This document shows, piece after piece, positions 1 to 9,186 of a stretch of DNA of 64,000 nt; positions within the stretch are counted from its first letter, which is position 1, and each line of letters starts with the position of its first letter. The translations under genes and the position numbers were made by a program. The DNA comes from Allofournierella massiliensis (GTDB lineage Bacteria > Bacillota > Clostridia > Oscillospirales > Ruminococcaceae). The DNA is taken from contig NZ_JAFBIO010000001.1 in assembly GCF_021531255.1 (NCBI RefSeq), forward strand, positions 372,001 through 436,000, given 5' to 3'. Under the pieces are notes generated by a model that made no database searches, was not told the origin of the DNA, and saw only the letters and a program-made list of their open reading frames with translations.

Positions 1-1
1 G

Positions 2-226
2 CCGGATGACTCCCAGACGTTGGGAATGAGCGAGCCCAAGCTGGTACCCCTGGTGAACCACTATGATGCGGGATATTCCAATATCCGGCTGTATCTGTTG
101 GAGGATTACCCGGAGGATCTGGCAAGGCAGCATGGGATCCGGGCCAATTACCCGGAATTTGACCGGACTTATATTCAGAATCTGTTGACGGAAAACGTAC
201 AGGCGGAATTTTTGCAGGCTGCCTGA
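2..226 (+). CDS. C-terminal end of an unrecognised protein (5' truncated by window)
   Basis: The frame is open from base 2 and ends at a TAA-like stop region at 226, giving about 74 residues of a C-terminus. The visible part is soluble in character, rich in Tyr, Leu and acidic residues (…NHYDAGYSNIRLYLLEDYPE…), with no motif I recognise and no membrane segment. It is followed directly by a strong bidirectional terminator, so it ends a plus-strand transcription unit that converges on tyrS. The true start lies outside the window. Function unknown. Confidence 0.6.
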   Translation, partial: PDDSQTLGMSEPKLVPLVNHYDAGYSNIRLYLLEDYPEDLARQHGIRANYPEFDRTYIQNLLTENVQAEFLQAA

Positions 227-238
227 AGCATCTAAAAT

Positions 239-272
239 AAAAAGGCCGTTCCCTTTTGGGAACGGCCTTTTT
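239..272. terminator. Bidirectional intrinsic terminator
   Basis: Perfect hairpin, arms AAGGCCGTTCCC/GGGAACGGCCTT with a TTTT loop, flanked by A-run and T-run so it works on both strands. It sits between the convergent upstream gene and tyrS. Confidence 0.9.
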
Positions 273-289
273 GCTTTTACTTTTCGCTT

Positions 290-1510
290 TTACAGGATTA
301 CCTTGTGGTAAACTTTTTTGCCCTTTTTGAGGATGACACCCTCCCGCAGGAGATCCTCGCCCAGGTAGAGAGCGGTATCGGTAACCTTTTCGCCATTCAG
401 CATCACGCCGCCCTGCTGGATCAGCTGGCGGGCTTCCCGCTTGCTGGGCACAAGGCCGGTCTTGAGCATCAGGTCCAGCAGACCGATCTTGCCGTCGGTC
501 AGGTCGGCATCGGCCAGCTGGGTGGTAGGCATATGCTCGGTGTCTGCCTGGCCTCCAAACAGGGCCCGGGCAGCGGCCTGAGCTTTCTCTGCCTCTTCCT
601 TGCCGTGCACCAGGCTGGTGAGCTCGTAAGCCAGAATCTCCTTGGCCTTATTCAGCTCCTCCCCTTTCCAGGTGTCCATTTCATCGATCTGTTCCAGAGG
701 CAGGAAGGTGAGCATCCGGATGCACTTGAGTACGTCCGCATCCCCCACGTTCCGCCAGTACTGGTAGAATTCGAAGGGAGAGGTCTTGTTGGGATCCAAC
801 CAGACCGCGCCGGACTGGGTCTTGCCCATCTTTTTGCCCTCGCTGTTCAAAAGCAGGGTGATGGTCATGGCGTAGGCATCCTTGCCCAGCTTTTTGCGGA
901 TCAGCTCGGTGCCGCCCAGCATGTTGGACCACTGATCATCGCCGCCGAACTGCATGTTGCAGCCGTAATGCTGGAACAGATGATAGAAGTCATAGCTCTG
1001 CATGATCATGTAGTTGAATTCCAGGAAGGACAGGCCCTTTTCCATCCGCTGCTTGTAGCATTCGGCCCGCAGCATGTTGTTGACCGAGAAGCAGGCGCCC
1101 ACCTCCCGCAGAAGCTCCACATAGTTCAGCTTCAGCAGCCAGTCGGCATTGTTGACCATGATGGCCTTGCCATCCCCAAATTCAATAAAGCGTTCCATCT
1201 GCTTTTTGAAGCAGTCGCAGTTGTGCTGGATGGTCTCCGGGGTCATCATGGAGCGCATATCGGTACGGCCGGAAGGGTCGCCCACATAGCCGGTACCGCC
1301 GCCGATGAGCACCACCGGCCGGTTGCCGGCCATCTGCAGCCGCTTCATCAGGCAAAGGGCCATGAAGTGGCCCACATGCAGGCTATCAGCAGTGGGGTCA
1401 AAGCCGATATAGAAGGTGGCCTTGCCCTGGTTGATGAGATTCCGGATCTCCTGTTCGTCGGTAACCTGGGCAATCAGCCCGCGGGCTACCAGCTCGTCGT
1501 AAATGGTCAT
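290..1510 (-). CDS. tyrS: Tyrosine--tRNA ligase
   Basis: Class I aminoacyl-tRNA synthetase that charges tRNA-Tyr with tyrosine in the cytoplasm. 406 residues, normal for bacterial TyrRS. The HIGH signature appears as HVGH at residues 45-48 and the KMSKS loop as KMGKT at 227-231. A C-terminal S4-like RNA-binding domain covers roughly 340-406. I chose the ATG at 1510 (N-terminus [11 protein letters not shown]) because it has a good AGGGAGGT ribosome site 7-8 bases upstream; the frame stays open further upstream into the T-box leader, where initiation would make no sense. Expression is set by the tyrosine T-box and its own promoter just upstream. Monocistronic, ending at the shared terminator. 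Confidence 0.97.
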   Translation of the reverse strand: MTIYDELVARGLIAQVTDEQEIRNLINQGKATFYIGFDPTADSLHVGHFMALCLMKRLQMAGNRPVVLIGGGTGYVGDPSGRTDMRSMMTPETIQHNCDCFKKQMERFIEFGDGKAIMVNNADWLLKLNYVELLREVGACFSVNNMLRAECYKQRMEKGLSFLEFNYMIMQSYDFYHLFQHYGCNMQFGGDDQWSNMLGGTELIRKKLGKDAYAMTITLLLNSEGKKMGKTQSGAVWLDPNKTSPFEFYQYWRNVGDADVLKCIRMLTFLPLEQIDEMDTWKGEELNKAKEILAYELTSLVHGKEEAEKAQAAARALFGGQADTEHMPTTQLADADLTDGKIGLLDLMLKTGLVPSKREARQLIQQGGVMLNGEKVTDTALYLGEDLLREGVILKKGKKVYHKVIL

Positions 1511-1545
1511 GGTTTTACCTCCCTGTGTTGTGCGGCAAAAGGCAA

Positions 1546-1817
1546 CAAAAAGCCCTCTGCCAAATGTCTTTGGCAGAGGGCGAAAAAATCGCGGTACCAC
1601 CTCTGTTCACTTCACCCTCACGGATGAAGCCTTACAAGTGCGCTATACACTCTGGCGCTGTAACGTGCGCTGTACGGCTCAGCCTACCGGCCCGAAAGGG
1701 CGTTCAGCCTGCTGCTCAGAGATGTATTCGCCTGCCCATCCGCTCCCCTTTTCAGCACCCAGGGGCTCTCTGCGCCGGAGGCGGGCAGGTTACTGGTTCT
1801 CGTCTTTGCATTTAATA
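1546..1817 (-). promoter_or_regulatory. T-box riboswitch, tyrosine-specific, upstream of tyrS
   Basis: Read on the minus strand, the leader contains the conserved T-box sequence GGTGGTACCGCG (1590-1601), followed by a terminator hairpin with arms GCCCTCTGCCAAA/TTTGGCAGAGGGC (1552-1581) and a T-run. A GCGAA-UAC-AUCUCUGAG segment has the layout of the specifier loop in Stem I. It puts the Tyr codon UAC at 1724-1726, matching the downstream gene. Uncharged tRNA-Tyr should stabilise the antiterminator. The stem assignment is by eye. Confidence 0.92.
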
Positions 1818-1823
1818 AAACAA

Positions 1824-1852
1824 ATTATACCTGCCCCTTCCGACAAAGTCAA
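1824..1852 (-). promoter_or_regulatory. SigA-type promoter of tyrS, overlapping the recN stop codon
   Basis: -35 TTGACT (1852-1847), 17-bp spacer, -10 TATAAT (1829-1824). The TGA stop of recN (1851-1849) lies inside the -35 hexamer. Confidence 0.88.
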
Positions 1853-3513
1853 GCCCCGCCCTGATGGAGCATCTCCCGGGCGTTGGCCAGGCTCAGTTCG
1901 GTGACATTGTCGCCCGAGATGATGCGGGCCAGGGCCTGGATGCGGCCTTCCTCATCCAGGGGGTGAATCTCGGTATAGGTCTTCTGGTTGGTCACGTTCT
2001 TGCGAATCAGAAGGTGATGGTCGGCCAGGGCGGCAATCTGGGCAGTGTGGGTGATGCAGAGCACCTGCCTGTCCCGGGCGGTCTCCTTCAGTTTGAGGCC
2101 AATCTTGCCGGCGGCAGAGCCGGAAACACCGGTATCGATCTCGTCATAGATGATGGTGGGAATATCGTCCCGCTCGGCTAGGGCGCTTTTCAGGGCCAGC
2201 ATGATACGGGAGAGTTCGCCTCCCGAGGCAATTTTGGCCAGGGGCTTGGGCTCTTCCCCCGGGTTGGCCGAGATATAAAACTCAATGGTATCCTGGCCGG
2301 AAGAAGCCAGCGGCCCACGGGTATGCTGGAGTGCAAAACGAATGCCCGGCATATTCAGAAAACGCAGTTCTTCGCTGAGGCGTTTGTTCAGAACCTCAAA
2401 AGCCTGCAGGCGGGTCTGGGTCAGGGCGTTTGCCAGTTCCCGGGCTTTCTGATACAGGCGGCGTTTTTCCGCTTCCAGCTTTTCTAATTCCTCGGCGGAA
2501 CTTTCCATGGTATCCAGCTCCCGGCGATCCTTTTCCAGCCGTGCCAGAATGGCGGGAATATCATCCCCGTATTTCTGGCGCAGCCGGTACAGGATATCCA
2601 GCCGTTCTTCGATCTGATCCAGCTCCTCAGGATTATAGTGGTATTCCTCGTCGGCATCACTCAGCCAGGAGGCAAGTTCCTGGGCAGAATAATACAAATC
2701 GCTGATTTTTTCCAGGGCCGGTTCCAGCCGGTCATCCAATCGGGCGGCTTCCTGAATCTGATTCATGGCACCGCCCAAAAGGTCGGTGGCACCGGGCTCA
2801 TCATCCGCACCGGCCAGAGCCTGACGGGCGCCCATCAGGCAGCGGGCAATATTCTGGGCGTGGGCCGCAACCTTTTTGCGGGCAGCCAGCGCTTCCTCCT
2901 CCCCTGCCTTCAGATCGGCGGCCTCGATTTCGTTAATCTCATAGCGCAGCAGTTCCAGGCGGCGCTGGCGCTCGGATTCATCCATCTGCAGGGCATCTGC
3001 CTGGCGCTTTACGGCGATAAGCTGCCGGTACGCCTCATAATAGGCGGCTTTGCTTGCTTCGTTGCGGGCGAAGCTGTCCAGAATCTGGAGATGCCGGGCA
3101 GGGTTGGTCAGGTTCTGACTATCGTGCTGGCCGTGGATATTCACCAGCCCGGCGCAAATCTCCCGCACCGCCGAGGCAGTGGCGGGCATGCCGTTGATCC
3201 GGCAGCTGCTTTTGCCCTCCCGGCTGATTTCCCGGTACAAAAGCAGGTCCTCCCCTGCTTCGTATCCCGCCTGGCTCAGCAATTCCTGTACCTGATGGGG
3301 CACCCTCTCAAAGGTGGCCCAGATACAGGCTTTCTGCGCGCCGGTGCGCACCAGCTCCTTGGAGGCGCGATTGCCCAGGATCGCATTGATGGAATCAATC
3401 AGGATCGACTTGCCGGCGCCGGTTTCACCGGTGAGCACATTCAGCCCGCTGGCAAAATGGACGTCGGCCTTTTCGATCACCGCCACATTTTCGATTTTCA
3501 GATCGGAAAGCAT
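1849..3513 (-). CDS. recN: DNA repair protein RecN
   Basis: SMC-like ATPase that acts early in double-strand-break repair by holding DNA ends for recombination. 554 residues, usual length. Walker A GETGAGKS is at residues 29-36 in the N-terminal half; the middle is Glu/Lys/Arg-rich coiled coil; the C-terminal half carries the ABC signature (ASGGELSRIMLA) and Walker B (IIYDEIDTGVSG). It lies 27 bp downstream of argR, as in Bacillus and Clostridium. Its stop codon is embedded in the tyrS promoter. In B. subtilis spoIVB and spo0A follow recN; here spoIVB is about 19 kb away. Confidence 0.97.
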   Translation of the reverse strand: MLSDLKIENVAVIEKADVHFASGLNVLTGETGAGKSILIDSINAILGNRASKELVRTGAQKACIWATFERVPHQVQELLSQAGYEAGEDLLLYREISREGKSSCRINGMPATASAVREICAGLVNIHGQHDSQNLTNPARHLQILDSFARNEASKAAYYEAYRQLIAVKRQADALQMDESERQRRLELLRYEINEIEAADLKAGEEEALAARKKVAAHAQNIARCLMGARQALAGADDEPGATDLLGGAMNQIQEAARLDDRLEPALEKISDLYYSAQELASWLSDADEEYHYNPEELDQIEERLDILYRLRQKYGDDIPAILARLEKDRRELDTMESSAEELEKLEAEKRRLYQKARELANALTQTRLQAFEVLNKRLSEELRFLNMPGIRFALQHTRGPLASSGQDTIEFYISANPGEEPKPLAKIASGGELSRIMLALKSALAERDDIPTIIYDEIDTGVSGSAAGKIGLKLKETARDRQVLCITHTAQIAALADHHLLIRKNVTNQKTYTEIHPLDEEGRIQALARIISGDNVTELSLANAREMLHQGGA

Positions 3514-3540
3514 CGCGTATACCCATCCTTTGCGGAGAAA

Positions 3541-4005
3541 TTAGTGGTTGGAAACGTACAGCTTTAATTCTTTGCAGATCTGGCCGGCAGCTTCTTCGGT
3601 GCGCATCAGGATGAAAAAGGTATCATCACCGGAGAGAGTGCCCACCACATTGTCCCAATGCAGGGCATCGAAAACCTCGCAGGCGGCATTGGCCATGCCG
3701 GAAAAGCACTTGACCAGAACCACATGACCCGCATAATCCACATTTACCACCGATTCTTTGAAGATGGTCTCGAACCGGCTGGAGGGATGAGCCTTGGAAC
3801 CGCCGCCGGTGTGAGAGACCACATAGCGGTAATTGCCGCCGCCGGTGGAGGCTTTGACCAGTCGGAGTTCCCGGATATCCCGGGAAACGGTGGCCTGGGT
3901 CACCTCGTAGCCCATCTTGCGCAGATGACGCAGCAGCTCTTCCTGCCGGTCGATGGGGTACTGCTCAATAAGCTGAAGAATTGCCTGATGGCGAGCACTT
4001 TTCAT
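3541..4005 (-). CDS. argR: Arginine repressor ArgR/AhrC
   Basis: Arginine-responsive transcription factor controlling arginine synthesis and catabolism. 154 residues from the ATG at 4005. The N-terminal winged helix-turn-helix (about 1-70) contains the conserved QATVSRDIRELRLVK; the C-terminal hexamerisation and arginine-binding domain contains the GTLSGDDTFFILMR stretch with the Asp pair that contacts arginine. A GTG at 4014 overlaps the nadK stop (GTGA), but its ribosome site would be too close, whereas GGACGG is about 8 bases before the ATG, so I prefer the ATG. Position between nadK and recN fits the conserved dxs-tlyA-argR-recN order. Confidence 0.95.
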   Translation of the reverse strand: MKSARHQAILQLIEQYPIDRQEELLRHLRKMGYEVTQATVSRDIRELRLVKASTGGGNYRYVVSHTGGGSKAHPSSRFETIFKESVVNVDYAGHVVLVKCFSGMANAACEVFDALHWDNVVGTLSGDDTFFILMRTEEAAGQICKELKLYVSNH

Positions 4006-4010
4006 GTATA

Positions 4011-4859
4011 TCACCGTCCATTGAGTTTTTCGTCGATCGCCTTGAATTGATCCGCAGGGTTAAAGGTAATCAGCTTTACAGTCTTGGGAGAGCGCCGAAC
4101 CTCCACAATACAGCCGGCGGGCAGGCGTTTTTCATTGAAACCGTCGCTACAGATATATACCTCGTCCACCGAAGTGGAATGGATCTGCAGGGCCATCCGC
4201 CGCTGCCCCGCAAAAACCATGGGCGGGCTGTTCAGGCTGTGGGCGCAGATGGGGGTGGTGATGATGCCGCTGATGCTGGCATCCAGGATCGGCCCGCCTG
4301 CCGAAAGAGAATAGGCAGTGGAACCGGTGGGGGTGGAAAAGATCAGCCCGTCGCCCCGATAGTGATTGATCTTGACCCCGTCGCAGAACAGGGTGAAATC
4401 CATGGTGGTTTTGCGGGCACCCAGATAGATGACGATGTCGTTGAGAGCGGTGAAGGTCATATCCGCAAAACCGGGAACGCAGGCATCCAGCAGCATGCGC
4501 TGATCCAGCTTGTAGTCCCCTGCCGCCACCGCTTCCATCTTTTGGGGGATCTCCTCCAGCTCACAGGTGGCCAGAAAACCGGTGCGGCCCAGGTTGATGC
4601 CCAGCAGGGGCTTGCCGTATTCCACGCCGGCCCGGGCCGTGTGCAGGATGGTACCGTCGCCGCCCACCGTGATCACCGCGTCGGCCAATTGGAAGGCCTC
4701 CGGTTCTTCCAGATACAGGGCAGAGGGCAGGGATTCCAGATCCCGCAGGGGGGCGGGAAAAATCACGGTCACACCCCGGGCCTGCAGCAGTTTGGCCGCC
4801 ATAATGGCGATAGAAACTGCCTGTTCCTTTTTCTGATACGGGATAAAATACACATGCAT
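4011..4859 (-). CDS. nadK: NAD kinase
   Basis: Phosphorylates NAD to NADP. 282 residues, typical. The GGDGT nucleotide-binding motif is at residues 66-70, followed by the TALNDIVI and STPTGSTAYSLSAGGP segments characteristic of the family. The stop codon reaches the argR translation start region, so the two are co-transcribed. In B. subtilis nadK is not between tlyA and argR, but this insertion is known among Clostridia. No unusual features. Confidence 0.96.
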   Translation of the reverse strand: MHVYFIPYQKKEQAVSIAIMAAKLLQARGVTVIFPAPLRDLESLPSALYLEEPEAFQLADAVITVGGDGTILHTARAGVEYGKPLLGINLGRTGFLATCELEEIPQKMEAVAAGDYKLDQRMLLDACVPGFADMTFTALNDIVIYLGARKTTMDFTLFCDGVKINHYRGDGLIFSTPTGSTAYSLSAGGPILDASISGIITTPICAHSLNSPPMVFAGQRRMALQIHSTSVDEVYICSDGFNEKRLPAGCIVEVRRSPKTVKLITFNPADQFKAIDEKLNGR

Positions 4860-4893
4860 GGCGTCAATTCTCCGCGTTTTGCAAATCGGCTGT

Positions 4894-5709
4894 TCAGACA
4901 GGGGCTTTGTCCAGGGCTTGGTGGGCCGCCTGGGCTACGGCCTCGGCGCCGGAGAGATCAAAAACCGGATAAGAGGCCGGTTCTTTCTGGACGAACATCA
5001 GGAATTCAATATTCCCTTCCGGCCCTTTGACCGGCGAAAAATCCAGGCCGCAGACGGAAAAACCGTTGGCCATGGCGTATCCGGCAGCATTTTGGATTAC
5101 TTCCAGATGGGTGGAAATTTCCCGCACAACGCCTTTTTTGCCAACCTTTTCCCGGCCCGCCTCAAACTGGGGCTTGACCAGACAGACCCCGCAGGCCCCC
5201 GGCAGGCAGATCTGAGCCGCCACCGGGAAGATATGCTTGAGGGAGATGAAGGAAACATCCACACTGAAAAATTCAATGGAATCGGCCAGGTCATCGGGGG
5301 TCACATGGCGGATATTGGTCCGTTCCATATTCACTACCCGATCGTCGGTGCGAAGCTTCCAGGCCAGCTGGCCATAACCCACGTCCACCGCATAGACCTT
5401 GCGGGCTCCGTTCTGGAGCATACAGTCGGTGAAGCCGCCGGTAGAAGCGCCGATATCCATGCAGATCTTGCCATCAGGCGATACGGGAAACACCTGCATG
5501 GCCTTTTCCAGCTTAAGGCCGCCCCGGCTCACATAACCAATGTCGTGGCCGCGGACCTCCACCTTGGCACCCTCAGGCACCAGGTCGCCGGCCTTGTCCG
5601 CCTTCTGCTCATTGATAAAAACAATGCCGGACATGATCAGGGCCTTGGCCCGTTCCCGGCTTTGCGCAAAGCCGTTCTGGCAGAGATACTGATCCAAACG
5701 GGTTTTCAA
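4894..5709 (-). CDS. tlyA: TlyA-family rRNA 2'-O-methyltransferase
   Basis: S4-domain methyltransferase related to mycobacterial TlyA, which methylates cytidines of 16S and 23S rRNA; older annotations call it haemolysin A or YqxC. 271 residues. The N-terminal S4 RNA-binding domain spans about 3-65 and the Rossmann methyltransferase carries MDIGASTGGFTDCML as the SAM-binding loop. Start is a TTG whose sequence TTGA overlaps the dxs stop; an AAAGGGG ribosome site precedes it. Located downstream of dxs, its usual place in Firmicutes. Substrate site in this organism is inferred from the family only. Confidence 0.93.
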   Translation of the reverse strand: MKTRLDQYLCQNGFAQSRERAKALIMSGIVFINEQKADKAGDLVPEGAKVEVRGHDIGYVSRGGLKLEKAMQVFPVSPDGKICMDIGASTGGFTDCMLQNGARKVYAVDVGYGQLAWKLRTDDRVVNMERTNIRHVTPDDLADSIEFFSVDVSFISLKHIFPVAAQICLPGACGVCLVKPQFEAGREKVGKKGVVREISTHLEVIQNAAGYAMANGFSVCGLDFSPVKGPEGNIEFLMFVQKEPASYPVFDLSGAEAVAQAAHQALDKAPV

Positions 5710-7568
5710 AGCTGCACCCCTTTCACTATATCGGCAAGGCTGGCGGCATCCAGATGCAGGCAGCGGCGAATTTCAGGCACGGTGGCGTGAGGCAGAACGT
5801 TTACCTCCACGGCCTGGTGGAGATAGCGGCCCTTCCAGCCTTTTTCCAAAAGGGCTGCGGCCAGCTTTTCGCCGATGCCGCCGCTGCGAATGCCCTCTTC
5901 GGCAAAGAGGACACAGTCATAACGGCCCAGCTGTTCCAAAAGCTCTTGGTCCAGGGGATAGATCTGTACCATTTTGAACAGGTCACAGAGAATCCCCTCT
6001 TCCTTGAGTTTGGCGCAGGCGTCGATGGCCTCGGCGGTGAGAGCCCCGTAGGTGACCAGGGCAATCCTGCTGGAAGGGTCGGCAGTCAGCGGATCCCAGG
6101 GGGCGCCGCTGCAGCCCAGATCTTTCAGGCGGGGGTCTTCCCCGCCCCGGGCGTACCGAATGGCGCAGGGGCCGGTATATTCCTTGACAAGACGCCGCAG
6201 CCAGAACCGGAGTTCCTGATAGTTGGAGGGGGAAATCACCGGGATGCCAATCTGGGACAGGAAAGCAGCGTCATAAATCCCCTGATGGGTTTCCCCATCT
6301 GCGGGTACAAAACCGGCCCGGTCAATGGCAAAGACCACATTCAGATCCATGAGCTTTACGTCGTGGATGATCTGGTCATAGGAGCGCTGAAGGAAGGTGG
6401 AATAAAGCCCCACTACCGGTTTGAGCCCCTGGCTGGCCAGGCCCGCCGCAAAGGTGACGGCGTGCTGCTCGGCCATGCCTACATCAAAAAAGCGTTCGGG
6501 GAAGGTGTGGTAGAAAAACTGCAGGCCGGTGCCGTATTTCATGGCTGCAGTAATGGCGCAGATGCGGCGGTCTTCCTTGCCCAGCTCCACCAATGTCTGG
6601 CCGAATTCGGTGGAGAAAGAGGCTTTGGGGGAGACTTCCGGGTTGGTGATATGATCCAGGTCAAAGGCAGAGACTCCATGGAACTCGCCGGGGTTTTCCT
6701 CTGCGGGCTTAAAGCCTTTCCCCTTTACAGTCACTGCGTGGATGAACAGAGGGGCAGTCTGTTCCTGAATATTCCGGAACAGGGAGACCAGGGCCTGCAC
6801 GTCGTGGCCGTCCACCGGGCCAATGTACTGGAAGCCCATCTCCTCGAACATGGTGGAGTGGTAGATGGTTCGCCGCAGCAGCATTTTGGGGAACTGGATC
6901 ATTTCCACCAGGCGGGTGCCCAGCAAAGGAATGGAATCCAGGGCGCTGCTGACGCTTTCCTTGGCACGGAAATAGCCGGGATTGGTGCGCAGCACGGTCA
7001 GGTGCCGGGCAATGGTTCCCACGTTCTTGGAGATGGACATCTTGTTGTCATTGAGGATGACAATCAGATTATCCAGGGTATCAATATTGTTCATGCCCTC
7101 GTATACCATGCCGCCGGTATAGGCACCGTCGCCGATGATGGCAATGACCTTGCCCGGCTCATGCTTGAGCTTTTTGGCCCGGGCGATGCCGATGGCGGTA
7201 GAGAGGGCGGTATTGCCGTGGCCGGCAATAAAAGCGTCATGGCAGCTCTCCCGGGGAGAAGGAAAGCCGGAAAGACCTTCCAGCATGCGCAGCTGGGCAA
7301 AACCCTCCCGGCGGCCGGTGAGGATCTTGTGGGTATAGCACTGGTGGCCCACATCGAACAGGATCTTATCCACCGGGGTACTGAACACCCGGTGAAGGGC
7401 CACGGTGAGCTCGATCACACCCAGGTTGGAGGAAAGATGTCCTCCGGTTTTGGAGACGCTTTCAATCAAAAAGGAACGGATCTCCTCGCACAGAGCCGGA
7501 AGCTGATTGACCGGCAGATTTTTCAGATCCTGCGGCGAAGAGATCGTATCCAGCAAAGATGTATCCAT
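5706..7568 (-). CDS. dxs: 1-deoxy-D-xylulose-5-phosphate synthase
   Basis: First enzyme of the MEP isoprenoid pathway, condensing pyruvate and glyceraldehyde 3-phosphate with thiamine diphosphate. 620 residues, full length. N-terminal TPP domain with HLSSNLGV and the GDGAYTGGMVYEGMNN binding motif at about 150-165, then the pyrimidine-binding transketolase domain (AEQHAVTFAAGLA) and the C-terminal transketolase domain. It lies in one operon with ispA, so isoprenoid precursor synthesis and chain elongation are co-expressed; a PAP2-like gene sits between them. The stop overlaps the tlyA start by 4 bp. Confidence 0.98.
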   Translation of the reverse strand: MDTSLLDTISSPQDLKNLPVNQLPALCEEIRSFLIESVSKTGGHLSSNLGVIELTVALHRVFSTPVDKILFDVGHQCYTHKILTGRREGFAQLRMLEGLSGFPSPRESCHDAFIAGHGNTALSTAIGIARAKKLKHEPGKVIAIIGDGAYTGGMVYEGMNNIDTLDNLIVILNDNKMSISKNVGTIARHLTVLRTNPGYFRAKESVSSALDSIPLLGTRLVEMIQFPKMLLRRTIYHSTMFEEMGFQYIGPVDGHDVQALVSLFRNIQEQTAPLFIHAVTVKGKGFKPAEENPGEFHGVSAFDLDHITNPEVSPKASFSTEFGQTLVELGKEDRRICAITAAMKYGTGLQFFYHTFPERFFDVGMAEQHAVTFAAGLASQGLKPVVGLYSTFLQRSYDQIIHDVKLMDLNVVFAIDRAGFVPADGETHQGIYDAAFLSQIGIPVISPSNYQELRFWLRRLVKEYTGPCAIRYARGGEDPRLKDLGCSGAPWDPLTADPSSRIALVTYGALTAEAIDACAKLKEEGILCDLFKMVQIYPLDQELLEQLGRYDCVLFAEEGIRSGGIGEKLAAALLEKGWKGRYLHQAVEVNVLPHATVPEIRRCLHLDAASLADIVKGVQL

Positions 7569-7598
7569 GATTTCGATCTTCCCTTTTTCTGCTTTTTC

Positions 7599-8066
7599 TT
7601 ACACGATGGGGACAGCGAACCCAATCACCGTGCCCAGCACAGCGCCGCTCAGTACCTCAAAGGGAGTATGCCCCACCATTTCCTTGAGCTTTTTGTCGGC
7701 CAGGAAGGGCATGTTTTCCGCGCCGCTCTCCATCCAGGTGGTGAGCAGGCGGTTCAGGACCTTGGCCTGCTCCCCTGTCTCACGGCGCACACCCATGGCG
7801 TCATACATGACAATGATGGCCAGTACCGCAGCCACCGCGAAAACCGGAGAATGTACGCCCACATACCGGCCGCAGGCGACCGTCATGGCGCAGACGGTAG
7901 AGGAATGGGAACTGGGCATTCCGCCGGCGCCCCACAGCCGCTCCGGGTCAAAGCGTCCGATCAGGATGACATCGATGAGAGTTTTCAGCACCTGGGCCAC
8001 ACACCAGCCGGTGATGGAAACGCTGAGGATATAGTTCCAGCTGAAAATCGATTCAAAGACTTCCAA
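7599..8066 (-). CDS. Divergent PAP2 family membrane protein (DUF212/YuiD type)
   Basis: 155-residue membrane protein of the divergent PAP2 family. The central GGMPSSHSSTVCAMTVACG carries the SxxxH-like phosphatase region, and the second motif lies in YDAMGVRRETGEQAKVLN. Three to four hydrophobic segments are visible (about 12-35, 60-85, 90-110, 135-155). Start is TTG with AGGGGG about 7 bases upstream. Placement between ispA and dxs suggests a role in polyprenyl (di)phosphate turnover, but this is inference; no substrate is established for the family. Confidence 0.85.
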   Translation of the reverse strand: MEVFESIFSWNYILSVSITGWCVAQVLKTLIDVILIGRFDPERLWGAGGMPSSHSSTVCAMTVACGRYVGVHSPVFAVAAVLAIIVMYDAMGVRRETGEQAKVLNRLLTTWMESGAENMPFLADKKLKEMVGHTPFEVLSGAVLGTVIGFAVPIV

Positions 8067-8090
8067 AAGGGCACCCCCTTTTTCCGAAAT

Positions 8091-8969
8091 TTATTTCTTC
8101 CGCTCGATGAGCTTTTGTGCCATGGTGAGCAGGAATTCCGCCCGCTCGCCGTAACCCTGCAGGGCCGCACAGGCCTGGTCATTTACCTTTCGGGCATATT
8201 CCATGGCGCCCTGCACCCCATACAGGGTGACAAAGGTAGTCTTGCCCTGCTGGGCATCGCTGCCGATGGGCTTGCCCAGTTCTTCCTGGGTGGCGGTCAC
8301 GTCCAGCACATCGTCCACGATCTGGAACACAAGCCCCAGGCCGTAGCCATAGGTTTTGAGGGCTGCCTTGTCCTCTTCCGTTGCCCCGGCCGCCGCGGCG
8401 CCCATCTGAAGGGCTGCCTCGATCAGCGCGCCGGTTTTGTGGCGATGCACCTGCAGCAATTGGGCTTCGGTGGCACTCTGAGCTTCATATTTTAAATCCA
8501 GTTCCTGGCCCAGGATCATGCCGCTCAGGCCCGCCCCGCCGGCCAGCAGCCGTACAGCCTGGGCCTGCACCTGGGGGCTGAAAGGGGCATTGGCCGCCGC
8601 TTCCAGGGCTTCGGTGAGCAGTGCGTCCCCTGCCAATAGAGCGGTGGCCTCATCAAAAGCCTTGTGGCAGGAAAGCCGGCCACGGCGGTAATCGTCATTA
8701 TCCATACAAGGCAGGTCATCGTGAATCAGGCTGTAGCAGTGCAGCATCTCCACGGCCGCCGAAAAATCCGCGGCAGGTTCCGGGTCGCCGCCCAGCATCT
8801 CACAGGCTGCCTGCACCAGGATGGCACGCACCCGCTTGCCGCCGCCGAACAGGCTGTACCGGGCAGCCCGGGCCGTCAGGCTGGTTTCGGGCAGATATCG
8901 GTCGCACAGCAGGGTCAGACGATCCTCGGTGCGGCGGAGATATTCCTCATACTTCTTCTGGTACTCCAT
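8091..8969 (-). CDS. ispA: Polyprenyl (farnesyl/geranylgeranyl) diphosphate synthase
   Basis: Trans-isoprenyl diphosphate synthase, 292 residues. First aspartate-rich motif LIHDDLPCMDNDD (about 85-97) and second QIVDDVLDV (about 225-233) bind the Mg-diphosphate; GGGKRVRAILV near the N-terminus binds IPP. Two small residues between the DD pairs and the short length fit farnesyl diphosphate synthase, though product length cannot be proven. The start overlaps xseB by 23 bp, the usual xseB-ispA arrangement, and dxs follows downstream. Confidence 0.95.
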   Translation of the reverse strand: MEYQKKYEEYLRRTEDRLTLLCDRYLPETSLTARAARYSLFGGGKRVRAILVQAACEMLGGDPEPAADFSAAVEMLHCYSLIHDDLPCMDNDDYRRGRLSCHKAFDEATALLAGDALLTEALEAAANAPFSPQVQAQAVRLLAGGAGLSGMILGQELDLKYEAQSATEAQLLQVHRHKTGALIEAALQMGAAAAGATEEDKAALKTYGYGLGLVFQIVDDVLDVTATQEELGKPIGSDAQQGKTTFVTLYGVQGAMEYARKVNDQACAALQGYGERAEFLLTMAQKLIERKK

Positions 8970-9186
8970 TCTCCTTCACTTCCCCTTCTGCGCCGCCAAG
9001 TTTGGCGCTGATCTCTTCCACCTGTACCCGGGCCTTTTCCAGCGAGCCTTCGCAGTACTCGATCAGGGCGGCGGCTTCCGTATAGGCTTTCAGGGCATCG
9101 GCCAAGGGAGTGGCCGGGTCATTGAGAATCGCCAGAGCCTGATTCAGGCGTTCCATGCCCTCTTCAAAACTTTTGGGGTTTTTCAT
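8947..9186 (-). CDS. xseB: Exodeoxyribonuclease VII small subunit
   Basis: 79-residue helical small subunit that coats the XseA catalytic chain of ExoVII, a single-strand DNA exonuclease working from both ends. The sequence FEEGMERLNQAL…LADALKAYTEA matches the family helical hairpin. Start overlaps the xseA stop (ATGA), giving translational coupling; its end overlaps ispA by 23 bp, long for this operon. The C-terminal 15 residues are acidic and variable. Confidence 0.93.
   Translation of the reverse strand: MKNPKSFEEGMERLNQALAILNDPATPLADALKAYTEAAALIEYCEGSLEKARVQVEEISAKLGGAEGEVKENGVPEEV

Noticed and set aside
5754-8495. 913-codon open frame antisense to dxs, the PAP2-like gene and ispA
   Set aside because: Opposite three recognised enzymes; no motif.
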